Positions 10,145 through 23,224 of a stretch of 64,000 nt of DNA are shown here, piece after piece (the first letter of the stretch is position 1; each line of letters opens with the position of its first letter). Origin of the DNA: Antitrichia curtipendula (Eukaryota; Streptophyta; Bryopsida; Hypnales; Leucodontaceae); contig OX579639.1 in assembly GCA_951230915.1 (NCBI GenBank), positions 12,586,001-12,650,000 on the forward strand, read 5' to 3'. Made by a program: the position numbers and the translations under genes. The notes under the pieces were generated by a model that saw only the letters and a list, made by a program, of their open reading frames with translations, had not been told where the DNA came from and made no database searches.

Positions 10145-13019
10145 AGCTTGAAGTTTTGGCACCAAAACTATGCCATCTAAAGCGCCACCTTGGATGAGTT
10201 GTAGATCAACCTAGCCCTAATATAAAGCGAACCTTTCTACTGGTTCAAACTTCAAGAGTTTGGGTTAGCCTTCCAATCCAACCCTAATCAAATATAAATC
10301 AAGCATAAATCAAGCCTTATTGAATACAAAATAAGCTAAAAGTTTCTCTTTTGGTGTTTATTGTAGTAAAGTGAAGGTACCTATTCCAATATAGCAGTCC
10401 AAAGTATATAGCTTTATGATCTTTGTGCAAAGTTTTAAATTGTTTCATGGGACAATGGAAAGAAAAGGAAACTAGTAAAAGCGGAGATTTATTAGAGTTA
10501 ACCTAAAACTCTTGAAGCCATTGTCTTTTTGAGCCTCTGTTTATTTCTAATCCCAGACTTTTTTTGAAATTATAATCAACTTGGGATTTTTTTGGAATGA
10601 CAAAAAGGCAAGATTTCATGCACTTAAAGTATAATTAGATTGTCTTCTTCCAAAATTGAAGGTTTAGGTTCCACCAATACAAAAGAAAAAGATCAAATAC
10701 AAGCTAGTACCTCAAGTGGTGAAGAAAACTTTTGACCCTCTCTTTTTGCAAAGATGGAAACTTAACATCTATATAGAAAGAAGACAACTCAATACAATAA
10801 ATTGAATGCAATCATGCTTTATTGTCATTTCTCCCAACATATGTAAGTTGATAAAAATTTCAAATGCAATCTTGGATTTGAAGCAAACTAAGGGCCAAAA
10901 AATTGATGATTGTAAAGACTTTTAGGACAATTCTATTGTCTAAATTTTTGTTCAGTTAAATTGCCTTGAAAGCTCCATAAATCTACTATTTGACCTTCCT
11001 ACCAAGTTCCATTAGGGATGAAGAAAACTAATATTCTATTTTATTCTCGATGTCTAGTAGCAAAAGATAGGATAATAGTAATGAAGACCTAATGTATGTG
11101 AAGGGGACAAGATATGGTTAAGATAAATAGAATGGTAGTAATGTCCCTATAAAATGATTAAAAAAATATTTTTTTATGTTTATGAAAATACAAGAGAAGG
11201 TAATAACAATTGATATTATACTTTTGTAAGTACAACCCAAAAGAATCACTATGTCCTCCTCCAATTTGCAAAAGTGCATCCATAATGGTCATCATACTCA
11301 CTTGAAATGGTTACAAAATTTTCTTAAATGGACTTATCAAGCTATTGCAAGAAATATTTAAACTATTCCTTGTTGCCCTTTGTATGGCTATATATTTCTA
11401 TTTCTATTTGTATATAGATATAATTTTTGTTTCAAATCTTTAAAAGATTCCAAATTCATATTGAAGGGAGATGAGAACATCGTATATAGTAGGATTTTTT
11501 TAAATATTTATTAAAATTAGTTTATTATTTTTAAAACATCCCAAATTAGATGTCAATATGTCACCCTAACAACCATTTTAGAGTTTTTTAAGTTCTATTT
11601 TGTATCCAAAAAATAAAAATTAGAATCTGAGATCATTAACAAGGATATCATATATTGACCAAATGGTTTTCTAAAAGTAGTCTTTCTCCATCTAAAAATA
11701 AGCGCTTGAAAATATTCACCATCCTCCCATTGGATGTTGTCTCTTGTACCTTGAATAGGGATATTAAGGGGGACCAAAAAATTAAAGGGACTTATTGTAG
11801 AGAATTGTAGATGTTTGAAACATGATGTACACCCCTCGAACACTTCAATAACTACTGATGTATAGCAAAGATAGATATTTATATAGTGTATAATGTCAAT
11901 TAATTAGTATAGGTCTCCTTAAAATCCCTATTCATTGTAGATATGAAAATTGTTTAATTAATTTTACAAACAAATGTCACATCATGCTTCAATGCCACTT
12001 TATCGAGCACCTTGCATAGAAGTCCACTTTTGGAGTTCATAATTTTATAAACTAAGTTGGAGTCTTTGTAGATGGCCAAAAGGAAGTCATTTTCTCATTG
12101 TCCTTACCAAATTTACTTTGGGGCAAATGTATATTATTAATCCTTATTCTGTGGTTTGTTAATTTTATATTTCTTATCCCTATAAACTAAACCAAAATCT
12201 TTGGTTCCAAATATAAATGCAAAATTTTCAAGTTTTATCATCAATGGTAAATAATAATTTTGAACATTTTTCTTAACACTAAATTAGGGCATGAGGGATT
12301 AGATTTCTTCAACCATTGCAAATCTCTAAGGGCATGTTTTTTTAACTATTAGCTTTTTGATTTGGACATAAGAAGAACAAACCTACACAACTACAAAACT
12401 AAGGACAAATTTTACTCTATAGATTTTGCGCATGCTTAAAAGAATTGACCTGCTCAATGCCTAAATAAAAAATAACACTTCTAAAGTCCAAAATTTGGTT
12501 TTCTAAACCGTTCAGAGTCTAGAATTTTGAGTTCATTTGCAACAAAATTTTGTCATAAATATTCATGTAGAGTTGGATTTCCAATTTGGATCATCATTGT
12601 ACCTCCTATATGTTTCAATTGCTACAAAATGGTCACATATTCTATGTATATAGTACTATATTTGGACATGACAATGTTTTGATTGAAAATTGACATCCAA
12701 ATGGAAGATGCCAATTGTTGGTTCAATGGTGTATGCCATGTCATATTTTAGTATATAATTAATATTCTATGAGTAAAATATGGAACAACATATATAATCT
12801 TTGACAAGTATTTAAGGATTCATTTGATATTTTATTTTTGATCTCTAAGCAAATTTAGGGTCTCAAATTCCAAGTATAAATTCCAATTGCTTTAATTTAT
12901 CATCATTGTTAAATGTAGTAATAAACTCCAATATTTTCCAAAAGATGGGAAAAGAAACAATGAAGGTCAATTTCCTATGGCCCACTTATAACATTGTATT
13001 ATCAATGCTCATCCTCCCT
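10145..13019. other. AT-rich gene-free intergenic DNA
   Basis: Long AT-rich stretch with stops in all frames. I found no gene, recognisable transposon end or RNA gene in it. Confidence 0.55.
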
Positions 13020-13400
13020 ATGTTAGGAAGGTATAAGGTAGTATGCTCTTAAAGTAACCCTTCAAGGGCTAATTTGCCTTTTTCATGGGTATTCATTGAC
13101 AAGAATATTTTTGGATCATTTTTCAGAGAAAGAGAAATAGATGTGAAACTTAACACAAGTGGTTTTGTATTTTTCCAAGCATTTTTGTTACTTATAAATT
13201 TCTAAAGGTTTCAGGCATATGGTAATAGAGGCACCTATTTGTAACCATAGGTCTTCCAAAATCTGTCCACTTGAAACTTGTAAAGAGATGTGCATAAATC
13301 AAAGACAATGATTGGCTCTTGCAAATAGGAAGATAATTTTTCCTTGATTCATTCAATTGCTAAAATGATCCATTTAAGAATACTACCTTGAAAGGCACAC
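13020..13400. repeat. Dispersed repeat E, diverged copy 1
   Basis: Landmarks such as GCCTTTTTCATG, ATTTTTCAGAGAAAG, GTGGTTTTGTATTTTT, ATGATTGGCTCTTGCAA and ATTCATTCAAT occur in the same order as in 14560-16740 and 49500-50050. It is non-coding. The type of element is unknown. Confidence 0.55.
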
Positions 13401-13636
13401 AAACGATTTTTGAGTTGTCGCCATTATCAAGATAGACACAATAGAAAATCTAAAAACCATGATACTTAAATAAGAAAAAATCTCGTTTCCATTTCCATTC
13501 TCCAACTAATAACATGAGCAATTTAAAGGAGAGGGACGCTTTTAGAACATACTACCATAATGCTTTGCTAGAGATATGGTAGGGCATGGTTATTAGAATG
13601 TGAGCCTAGGGATTTTAGGCACCTATATTGTCAACA

Positions 13637-13755
13637 CCTTCCATAGTTATAGGATAATTTATGTTATAGGTATCCATATTGTAGGTGCTTTGCACAGTCG
13701 TAGGATACTTATGTTATAGGTATGTATATTACAGACACCTTCAACAATTGTAAGA
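13637..13755. repeat. Imperfect tandem repeat, unit about 57 bp
   Basis: Two and a bit imperfect copies of a unit containing ATAGTTATAGGATA, TTATGTTATAGGTAT and ATATTGTAGGTGC, ending in ACACCTTCAACAATTGTAAGATA. Confidence 0.5.
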
Positions 13756-14826
13756 TATCTATTTACACCTAAACTCAAGGCGCGTAGGCTTGCATTTTTA
13801 AGCTCATATGCTAGCGTCATTGTATGGTAGGGATGTCTTTAGCGGATTTTTTTAATTGAAACAATAAATGGTAGATGCTGTTATTGCACTAGTACAAATT
13901 GGAAGGACTAATAGGCCCAAATCTATGTGAAGCAATAAGGTAGGAAACTTTAATTCAAACCCTCTTCTTCAAACTATTCCATAAGGTGGCTTCAAAAGCA
14001 ATAGTCAGTGGATGTGAGTTGGAATGCTCATAATGTCAGAGCATTGATTAGATTTGTTCATACTTCTTTAATGGATGGAATAAGAGCCGTGGAGGATCCA
14101 TTTCAAAGTCAAAGTGTGTCCACTTAATTTTTCTAAATGAGAATTGATTGCCCAATTGCCTTCTTACACATGTTAAAAAAAAATGTAGGGCTCCTTTAAG
14201 TTTAGTAAGGGACACATTTAGGAACCTTGTCTATTATTTTTTGAATGCCTTACTACTTGTTTTTTGGTCTAGCCATATCTTTTTTCAGATTGCGCGTGTA
14301 TAGGTTTTGCAACCTGGCCTAGGATCACAAATAGGTGCCTATTGCAGAATTCTTTTGAAAACTCATAAATAATTTACAAATGCTCAGAAAAACAAGAAAG
14401 CACTTGTGTTAGATTCCAGATCAGTTTTTCTTCGAGTGAAAAATAAGGGAAGGTAATTTCGGGCATCTGAAATCCATCTTAAAGACTGACCAGCCCTTAA
14501 AAGTGACGGTTTATGAGCACACTATTTTTACATCACCTCTAAAAAAATCCATTGAATGTGTATATTAAAGTAGGAGGCTCTGAAAGTAAACATCTAAAGG
14601 CTGGTCTGCCTTTTTCATGTGGTTTCTTGGATGGGATTTTTTTTAACTCATTTTTCAGACAAAGAAAAATAGATTTTGATTGTATCACAAGTTGTTTTGT
14701 ATTTTTTGAAGCATTTTTGAATTACTTATGAATTTTCAAACGTGATGAGTCGTAGGTCCCTATTTATGACCCTCATAACATTCAAGAGCTGTGAGAGCAG
14801 CTGCCTTCCCTCTGACGGAATGATGT

Positions 14827-14876
14827 GGTATATTCCACATCATTTCATCCAAAGGATGAAATGGTGTGGAATATTC
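14827..14876. repeat. Short hairpin, stem about 24 bp
   Basis: An inverted repeat with arms GGTATATTCCACATCATTTC... and its near-complement around an AAA loop. Two mismatches in the stem. It lies inside the 1.2-kb TIR element. Confidence 0.7.
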
Positions 14877-15116
14877 CCCACCCAACATTAGCTAATAAGC
14901 CACGCGTCAATAATGTCAGACTCCTGCTCAGTGCCAAGGTCATGACTGCACAATCGGGTTACTGGGAAATTGAACACTTTCAATTTCAACAGATCATAGA
15001 AAAATAGCTTAAAAAAAGACAAACAATTCAGTGAGGTCACTATTTTCAAGGTTTGCATTCCCTCACATTGCATTGTAAGCTAATCATGTTGTGTGATTAG
15101 GAATTAGAAGACAATT

Positions 15117-15693
15117 CTTTATGTACATATGGGGTGGTAGGAGGTAGAACAACCCATGTGGGATATGTAATTTAGAGTTTGTAATTTCTCAACCGCTCAT
15201 AGTTAAGTCTAAAGTAGGAATTGTGTTAAAATTATAATTTCAGACCTCATTTAAGCATAGTGTAATACCTTTTTTCAAAATACTTTGAACTAAAATAAGC
15301 TGGAGAATCAAGTTAAATTTCATCTCCAAAAATCCGTTTGAGATTTTAATCTTCCACTCAAAAGTTATAGACAAATTTCAGAGAGGGATTTAAAATAATT
15401 TTTTTTTGACATTTTCATACATCCTCTCTGAAATTTGTCCATAACTTTTGAGTGGAAGATATAAATCTAAAACGTATTTTTGGAGATGAAGCTTAACTCG
15501 ATTCTCCAACTTATTTTAGTTCAAAGTATTTTGAAAAAAGGTATTACACTATGCCTAAATGAGGTCTGAAATTATAATTTTAACACAATTCCTACTTTAG
15601 ACTTAACTATGAGCGGTTGAGAAATTACAAACTCTAAATTACATATCCCACATGGGTTGTTCTATCTCCTACCACCCCAAGTGTACATAAAGA
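15117..15693. repeat. 577-bp palindrome (foldback)
   Basis: Two arms of about 275 bp are near-perfect inverted copies around a spacer of about 30 bp (about 15391-15419). The outer ends read TCTTTATGTACA inward from both sides; the inner ends are GACAAATTTCAGAGAGG and its complement. No coding content. Confidence 0.85.
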
Positions 15694-16870
15694 GATTCTC
15701 TTTTCATCAAAGTAAATCAAAATAAATTATTGATGGCAAATGGTTAGATTTCATTGGTATAATACTCAATGAAGTCTTTGGGTTTTGATAGACCATCTAT
15801 CTTTAAAATTATTTCTTTGTATATCTTGTCCTAGAATTAGTCAAAAAAATAGATCGCACCGTAAGTGTACTGCCATTGTCTCGGTCCTGAAGCTTACATT
15901 GATAATATGTGGACGCATTTCGTGGATGAAGACTTCAGAGAGGCAAAGGCAGCCTCTCTGAAGGCTCTTGAATGTTATGCTAGGTCTTCCATAAACCGTT
16001 CACATGCAATGTCTAGAGAGAAATGGGGAAAACAAAAGAGAATGATTGGCTCTTGTAATATATAATATTTTTTTTTACCGATTCATTCAATGACTACAGA
16101 AGGTCCATTTAAAGACCACCTTACATCCATTTCAGGCGAGTCTAAGGTAAACCAACCTATGACAGGCCAAGTGCCTAATACAAACATCTATAAGATGACC
16201 CATTACAGTTTTCCATCAATCTGTGCCAGGTTTTTTCCAATTAATGTAAGCAAAACTTTATTAGGTAGGTTGATGGCTGAAATCAATGTTTTGTATGATG
16301 GTGATGGAGATGTTAGAGACTGTTTTAGGAACTCGTCCCTTTCTAGTGTAATTCATTACATGAACTAACTTTTTTTATTCCTTTATGTCATGTCCATGTT
16401 AGAAAATATTTCAACCATGTTAGGAAATATTGTAACTGCATTGGGTGGTTTGATGACCACCATAGGTATAGTTTTTGATGGTTGTGGGATAGTCTACAGA
16501 CTGTTTTGAGCCATCTGGCCAATTCACTTCAAAAATCTGTAACAAATTCATACTTTGTCAAAAAAATAAAATTTCAATTGTTCTACCAATTTTTCATGTT
16601 TGCCTTTATATGGAAAAAAAAATTTCAAAATTTCAAATATGTCAACAAGGCAAACCAGGCAATCTGCCTGTCATAGGCTGGTTTACCTTATATGGGCAGT
16701 TCTAAATGCCCGCTCCCTTTCAGAGCCTCCTAATACCTTAATTCAAGTATCGTGGTTGATTGAGCACCCATGTAAGACATGGGTCCGCTTGCCGAGGATG
16801 TAAAAGGGCCCCCTCCCTCATTGGTAAACAATCAGTTATCCCACTGCACACTTTACAAAACTCCACACGT

Positions 16871-17454
16871 AAGTTGCAACGGCCTTCCTCCCACATGAGA
16901 GGGTATGACCGCATGGACTGAAACGGAAAGAGAAAGAGACGGAAAGGAGCTCTGCTGCGGTGGCAGCAGCACAGCAAGCCACAGAAGACAGCCACTTGGC
17001 AACAGCGACCTCTCTCTCTCTCTCTTTTGCTCCCCATGCCCTGGCCATGCAACCTCCCTCCTGCCTGCACTTCTCCCCTCTCCAAAACAGCCCTAGCCTC
17101 CCGAAATACTCAGCTTCAGGTAACGTACGCAGCTTTTGCAAATCCTTCGTTGCAAACATACAGTCGCTGGAGCCCAGTGAGATCGAAAGGTATGTTGCCA
17201 GGTTTCATGTGCCAGGGAGTGTGCACGGAGCTAGCTGTTGGGGTTCTGTTCTCGTTACCCAACGCGAACATGCAAGCTCTCTCTCTTGTTGGAGAGGCTG
17301 TTTTGCAATCTGGACTTGTTGATTTAGGTTACGGGTATCGCTAGCCAAAGCATGTGACTGCGGAATTTTTTCTTTAAATAGTAAAGAAAGTGGCTGCCAG
17401 AATTTGATTCTTTTGAAGGTGTGTTGTTGGTTTGGAGCAGGGGTTGATCGAGCC
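16871..17454 (+). promoter_or_regulatory. Promoter and leader region of the oil-body protein gene
   Basis: A (TC)n tract sits at 17010-17024, a common feature of plant core promoters and 5' leaders. A leader intron is likely: donor CTTCAG/GTAACG at 17119/17120 and acceptor TTTGGAGCAG ending at 17440, leaving 14 nt before the ATG. This is inferred from splice signals only. Confidence 0.45.
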
Positions 17455-19366
17455 ATGGCGGGGACTGTAGGGAAAGGACCGGCGTCTACCCCGGAGGACG
17501 TACCCGGAGAAACCACCAATGTGGCTAGCAGCTTGTTGGGGATGGGAGCCAAAGCCTTACAGAGCTTGAACCCTATCAAGAGAATCCATGCTCATCTTTG
17601 CGCGTAAGTTTTTTTAAATTCGACTGAAACCCTAGCCTCCGTTGTTGACTCGCTTCTTCCTTCCGTCGGAGCTCCAAATGCATGTAACGAATTATTCTAT
17701 GTGAGCATCCTTGCACAGGTTTCACTTCTACGCACATGACATGAACCGTCAAGTGGAGGCGCACCATTACTGCACGCACTACAACCAGGATATGAGGCAA
17801 TGTTTGATCTACGACAGCCCCGAGAAAAATGCGCGTCTGATTGGGGTGGAGTACATCGTGTCGGAGAAGCTGTTCCAGGGTTTGCCCGACGAGGAGAAGA
17901 AGCTCTGGCACACTCATGAGTATGAGGTGAAAGGCGGCATTCTCTTCCTGCCTGGCGTTCCTACAGTGGCCGAAGTCAAGGAACTCGACGAGGTACTGTA
18001 TGGATTTTCGTTCACAGTGCTGCATCAAAGTTTTCCATAGTCATTGCATGTCTGTTGAATGTGAGTCTGTTATACATTAGCAATTGGGATGGGTTCGGCA
18101 GGTGCTGGGGACACTGATTTGGCCTATTAGTGCCTGTCATGAATTGAACTTACATGGGTAAAAGTACACATACTTGTAAAAAGTTATCACCATATTCAAG
18201 TTTATTTTAGGACAAATCCGTGGAGTTTGTAGTTGAAATGAAATATTGTAGAGTTATTGAAGCTAAAAAAAAGTTTAATTTTGAATCTAATAGTAAATTA
18301 TATAATAGTAAATTTCAAGACATGTACTTATTGTTGAAAAATGTAGGTGTGCAGTTGTTATTTTGTGCACGATTTTTTGCCAGTTGGCTACAACCAAAAG
18401 CTGTCGGCTATTTTTTGTGAAGAAAGTTTTCATTTTGTATAGTCAAAGTAGCCATATTACTGCTGTGTTTTTTTAAGACCAATAGACAAGTTTAACCTAG
18501 GTATCACCTAATTTTGATATAGATATCACCAAGTATCACATGAGTATTGAAGAAATAGCTGTCTGCTTCTCCAATTGGTACATATTGTTCCTTCCTTTTT
18601 TTCTTCCTCAATGATTCATGACAGGTCCTCTCTAAGCGGCCACTTTTTGCCATTTGGACACTTAGGTTACACATGTTCGCGGCGTGTGCCAGGTCATTGC
18701 TAGACATCTGATGACTGTTCAATCTGTGTGGGTGCAGGTTGCGAAAACATACGGGAAGGTCTTTCACTTCTGGCAGTATGACCGAGGCGACACCCTACCC
18801 CTGGGTTTGCCGCAACTGATGATGTCCTTCACAGAGGATGGCCAACTCAATCCTGACCTTGCATCAAGTGAGCAGCATCATTTCTTACTTGCTTCATCCG
18901 AGCAACACTTGCAAACTAAGGGTTGCAGAGCTTCAAAATCAATTCTATTCCTTCCTTACATTCAAAAGGAATTTGGTAACTTCTAGAATCATTTGATGAA
19001 ATCATGGGAGATGAAATGCATTTAAAATCCTATCTTCGTTTCACTCTGAATGTATATCATCAGTCCGTGACGTCGATAACTTCTAGAACCATTTGATGGA
19101 ATGGGAGATGAAATGCTATTTTCAAATCCTATTTTCGTTTTACTCTGAAAGTCTATCATCAGTTTGTGATGTAATCCTATTTCTGTGTCACTCTGTGTTC
19201 TGCAGGTGTGGAGAAGAGGTTTGGTGTCAGTTTCAAGGACCACGCGGAGAGTCGGAAGCACATAACAGGACCTTCGCTGGGCATCCACCCTCTTGCAAAC
19301 CCTTGGCAGCAGGGGACGAGCTTGCAATCCGAGCTTCGTGAGGTTGACATCACTAAGAAGCATTGA
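17455..19366 (+). CDS. Oil-body-associated protein (OBAP, DUF1264)
   Basis: Members of this family associate with plant lipid droplets and affect oil-body size. Four exons join in frame: 17455-17603, 17719-17992, 18738-18867 and 19206-19366, giving 237 residues, close to the family's length. All introns are GT-AG. The family core is intact: [18 protein letters not shown] (51-68), RQCLIYDS (76-83), [12 protein letters not shown] (87-98), [13 protein letters not shown] (111-123), [17 protein letters not shown] (150-166) and LMMSFT (168-173). The N terminus ([15 protein letters not shown]...) has no signal peptide and contains a modest hydrophobic or amphipathic stretch near 23-39. The start is in good context (GAGCCATGG). 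The gene stands alone between repeats and looks functional. OBAP1- versus OBAP2-type cannot be decided here. Confidence 0.92.
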
Positions 19367-19399
19367 AGCGGCGAAACCCAGAATGAAGCGGAGCTTTGA

Positions 19400-20944
19400 A
19401 CCCAATCACTAGTCCAAATGTCACATGCTACTAAGTCCTTAGATCGCCTTCGACGTAGCTGGATCTAACAGACGGGACATTTTGGTTCTAGTACTCAACA
19501 GAACAGTGTAAAGACAGACGAATACTGTAGGCAGGTTCTTCCATAGTTCTGCAACACATGAATTTTCTAAAGAGGCTGTTGTGAATATGGAGGTTAATAT
19601 ATACGGTGTCTAGAATATCAAGGCCCTAGTAATATACGTTACGTATACTGGCAGGACGGTGTTTTCTTTGGGGTCAGCTCATCTCATCAGAATATTGTAA
19701 AGACGAAAGTAACACGTTCTCCTGCAGAGCAACCGATGTAAGAGGTTGTTTTGAATATGGAGGGTAACTCCTAAAGTTTTTTCCATGCGTTTTGATCAAA
19801 AATTGGTCCCCGCAAATTGATAACTTTTCAAAAGTAATAAAAAGTGGTTTTATAACTTTGCTTGCCAACTCAAGTGGTTTTATAACTTTCCAATACTGTA
19901 GTAATATTCTACAATTTTTTTAAGTTAAAAACATAGGATAGCCTATACTTAACACTAAACTCACCTTAAGTGGACACCTTTGAAACACAAAATGTCTCAA
20001 CTGTCATTTGTTGCTTCAAGAAACTCCCTACCTCCATTGGTTACTTTGAAAAGTTGTGGTGGTTTGATGTCTTAGAAGTGTTCATTCATTCAAGGGCATT
20101 TTTAGATGTCAAGGGAGGGATGAAAAGTGGTAATTAGGTGTTACTACCTTATTTTCTATTAATAGAAAGCCTCTTCCCGTTATTGTCATTGTTCACATGC
20201 ACCTTGAACAAGCTGTGACTACCACTATTATACTATAGTTTTAAATTTGGTATAGATTCCTTACTTCTTCAAGTTCTATTTTAATCTTTATTTTTTTCTT
20301 TAAATTGTCCCAAATCATCTTTTCAAATCAAATTTTGATTTAATTTTGTATTTTAATGACTTCATTATAGGTCGTTATAAATCTTTATCATTCACATGAT
20401 GACCTTTAAGTCAAAATTGGTTTAATTAATCTTTCATTTTTTATATTGGGTAAATACATGATAGGGGGGCCACATCTTGGACAAAGATTCTAGAAACTAA
20501 TGTATTTCATGCTTTTTGTAAAAACACTAGTCTTAAGTCCAATCTTAAAAATATAAAACAATGCCACAATAAAGAATGAAATGAACCTTGCGGGCATATC
20601 ATCTATTTGTAAACAATGGAGTCAAATGTCAATTTGTCAAAACTGATTTATCTTAAAGATTTTGAGTTTCAAAAACTCCCATATTAATATTACTTTAAAC
20701 AATTATTATTCGAAGCTTGATAATAAAAAATTTCCATATTAGAATTCAAATTTGAGAAATCATTATCCTACCTTTTGAAATTTCACTTTCAAGAACTTTT
20801 AAAGAAAAAATCTGTAAATAAAATAAATAGATACAAAACTAATATAAATAAAAAATATTTGATGATTTATCTTAATATCCAAAATATATCAAAATTCTAC
20901 AAGCAACTCTCTTTCATATGAAATTTGTAGACCACTTGTGACAT
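19400..20944. other. Intergenic DNA after the oil-body protein gene
   Basis: The first 300 bases probably include the 3' UTR. The rest is AT-rich with no gene or clear element visible. Confidence 0.45.
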
Positions 20945-21814
20945 TAGCATTGGCTTTTCTTGTTGAGATGTTTGTCAATAGTATCAGTTGGGATGTGTCT
21001 TAACGCGTTAGGATTCACACCTACCAAAAAAAAGAATTTGGATAGGTCGTCTTGGTTGTCTAAGAAGAATTTGTTTTTTTATAATTTTTTTCATGATCCT
21101 AATAGAGACTATGGTTGAATCCTAACATTTTGACAAACATCTTCACGTCCAAATATGACGTGATGATGAAAACTATGTCATTATGAAGTATCCTAAATTA
21201 ATACTCAGTCAAAGATATTGTTCAAAGCACTCACATACCGGTTGCAATGAAAATATTTTTTTAGGCAATTAAATGTCCAATTTCTTCCAAAAAAAATGGG
21301 TAGCTTTGAGCCTATAAAAAAAAATAGTAAATGTGTTAAAAAAAAATGCCAAATTGTAATGAAGGCCTTGCATATTGTTGCCACAATCTTTCCAAAACCT
21401 CATTTCATCCATTGTGCAGAGCTAGCTCATATAAAAATTGCATACAAAAATTACTTACTCAAAATTGCATTCAAAATTGGCCTTCTTCAATTTGAACCCC
21501 CATAATGAAGGAGCTATGAAACTCATAAACTTCTTGGAAAAAAGACCACATAACCATTTGTCCGAAAACCAAAAAGAAACATGAAGTTGTACCAGAAGGT
21601 TGTCTTCAACACTAGGTTTGAAACCAACACATAATTCAATTTGTTAGAAGATTAAAAAATGCCAACATTCTTGAACCATCTAAATAATGTATAGGTTTCT
21701 CCTCTAAATACCGCTTCAATATATTGAAAACTAACAATGTAAGCTTTGAGTGCAGGGATTGCCATTAGTCAATGATCATGAAGGTTATATTCAACAAGGT
21801 AAAGAGGAGGGTAA
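20945..21814. repeat. Local duplication, unit I (left part)
   Basis: Matches 26240-26660: AACATTTTGA followed by CATCTT/CATTTT and GACGTCCAAAT or ACGTCCAAATA, ACACATAATTCAATTTGTTA, TACCGCTTCAATGTATTGAAAAC and AGTCAATGATCATGAAGG occur in the same order. Unit I continues after the Copia element at 26006-26217. It has about 380 bp (about 21220-21600) that unit II lacks. Confidence 0.75.
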
Positions 21815-22034
21815 TGTTGAACACATATGTGTAATACAGTCCTCTATTACTCTCCGTAGCTTAGACATGTCAGCATACAATGTTAGTTAGTCTGCAATCA
21901 TAGGGGTAGTTCGGTTGTTAGTAATATTCTTTCCCCTCTCTATTCTTCAGGATAAATTCCCTACTTATGGAATGAAAACCCCCTTGTGTGGTATAGAAAC
22001 ATATCATTGTGTACATCTTAGTGTGAAGTTACCA
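21815..22034 (+). repeat. Copia 5' LTR
   Basis: Starts TGTTGAACACATATG and ends GTTACCA just before the primer-binding site; matches 25784-26005 along its length with many substitutions. Confidence 0.88.
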
Positions 22035-22484
22035 TGGTATTAGAGTGAGAGAAATTATAAGCTTGCTTAGAGAGTGTTGAAAGAGCCAGAGAACCAGTAT
22101 AAGTACAAGGGATCAGTAAGATCCACAATAAGTAGATCTAGTAATGTAACAATAATTACATCTAAATTGTTCATCTATTCTAACATCCTCCATGAAATCC
22201 TAGATTGGTATTGTGAGGAGCCAAGAGCAATAGAAGAACTAGGAGCTAGAAGTTTCAATTACAGAGCGAGAAAAAGGAAGGAACAAACCTTGAGTGTTTT
22301 TGACTTGATACTGTTGTGGTTGTGGTCTATATGTTTCTCTGCTGAATAGAATAGTGATGTATTGTCTTGATACATTGAGTGGGATTCTTCGTGAGCATCT
22401 GCGTTGTCAAGTTGATAGAAGTTCAACTGATGGTGTAGTAATTTTGTCACCATATTGTCAAGTTATTTTGTGGTGGTATTGATT

Positions 22485-22700
22485 TGAAAGGACTAATAAT
22501 GCCTTACGACTAATGCTATTAGACAAGTTGAACTCTATCAAATTACCAGAAGAATGATTAGTGGCTGATAAAATCCAAAAAATCCAAGAAACAAAAATGC
22601 AGTTTGAAGGAGTAGAACACACAATTTCGGAAACCAACTTAGTAGAATGCATGCTTAATACCTTACCGTCGTGCTATGAGGTAGTGTACAACTAGGCTAA
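22485..22700 (+). pseudogene. Copia gag fragment
   Basis: Conceptual translation with stops reads NSIKLPEE, ADKIQKIQETKMQFEG and NLVECMLNTLPSCYEVV, which resembles the UBN2-type Gag of plant Copia elements. Internal stop codons show it is dead. Confidence 0.6.
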
Positions 22701-22871
22701 CATTCTCACCACCATGCGCTTCAAGACCATGCACGATGCATTTCAAGACAACACACCGAGTAACCTCTATAACTAGTCCACTCCGACCTTTGCAAACAAC
22801 TACGTCATGCTTCCTTCGAAGGTAGTTATTATATTGTTACTTTCATTGATGATTTTTTTAGATACACATGA

Positions 22872-23130
22872 TTGTATTTTCTACAACAAAAAACAGAGAC
22901 TTTGAAATTCTTCAAACAATGCAAAGTCACTGTGAAGTTGACACTGAATGCAAAAATCCAAGCCATTAGGATCAATCGGGGAGGAAAATATCTTTTGGGG
23001 GAATTTGCACAACTTATTGAAGAGACAAGAATTCATCACAAAGTGACGCAAGCTTACACCCTATCATAACGGAATCAGTGAACGCAAATATTAGATTCTT
23101 TTGGAAAAGGCCCAAGCCATGATATTTGAG
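22872..23130 (+). pseudogene. Copia integrase fragment
   Basis: Reads IRINRGGKYLLGEFAQLIEE, followed after a shift by NGISER, corresponding to the integrase-core region where Copia elements have DNGGEY and NGVAER. The frame is broken and the catalytic Asp of the DNGGEY motif is Asn here. Confidence 0.7.
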
Positions 23131-23224
23131 GCACACACACCATTATTCTTGTGGACCAAGGTTGTTGGCATGTACAAACCGAACAAACTTTGGAATTAGT
23201 CCATTTCAAAGACTTCACAACACT

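Larger units (their letters stand above)
14774..15979. mobile_element. 1.2-kb TIR element nested in repeat E
   Basis: Both ends begin CATAACATTCAAGAGC reading inward (14774-14789 and 15979-15964), with further imperfect similarity for about 30 bp (left GAGCAGCTGCCTTCCC, right inward AGAGGCTGCCTTTGCC). The uninterrupted repeat at 49.8 kb reads GACCCTAGGTC across the site; here CT stands on each side of the insert, so any target duplication is short (CT). No transposase is inside; the interior is mostly a large palindrome. The superfamily is not clear. Confidence 0.6.
14560..16870. repeat. Dispersed repeat E, copy 2 (interrupted)
   Basis: Matches 49605-50050 and beyond: AGGAGGCTCTGAAAG, CATCTAAAGGCTGGTCTGCC, TGGTTTCTTGGATGGGAT, CAGACAAAGAAAAATAG, then AGGTCTTCCATAAAC, ATGATTGGCTCTTG and CCATTTCAGGCGAGTC. 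The copy is split by the 1.2-kb element at 14774-15979, which is absent from the other copy. Confidence 0.65.
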
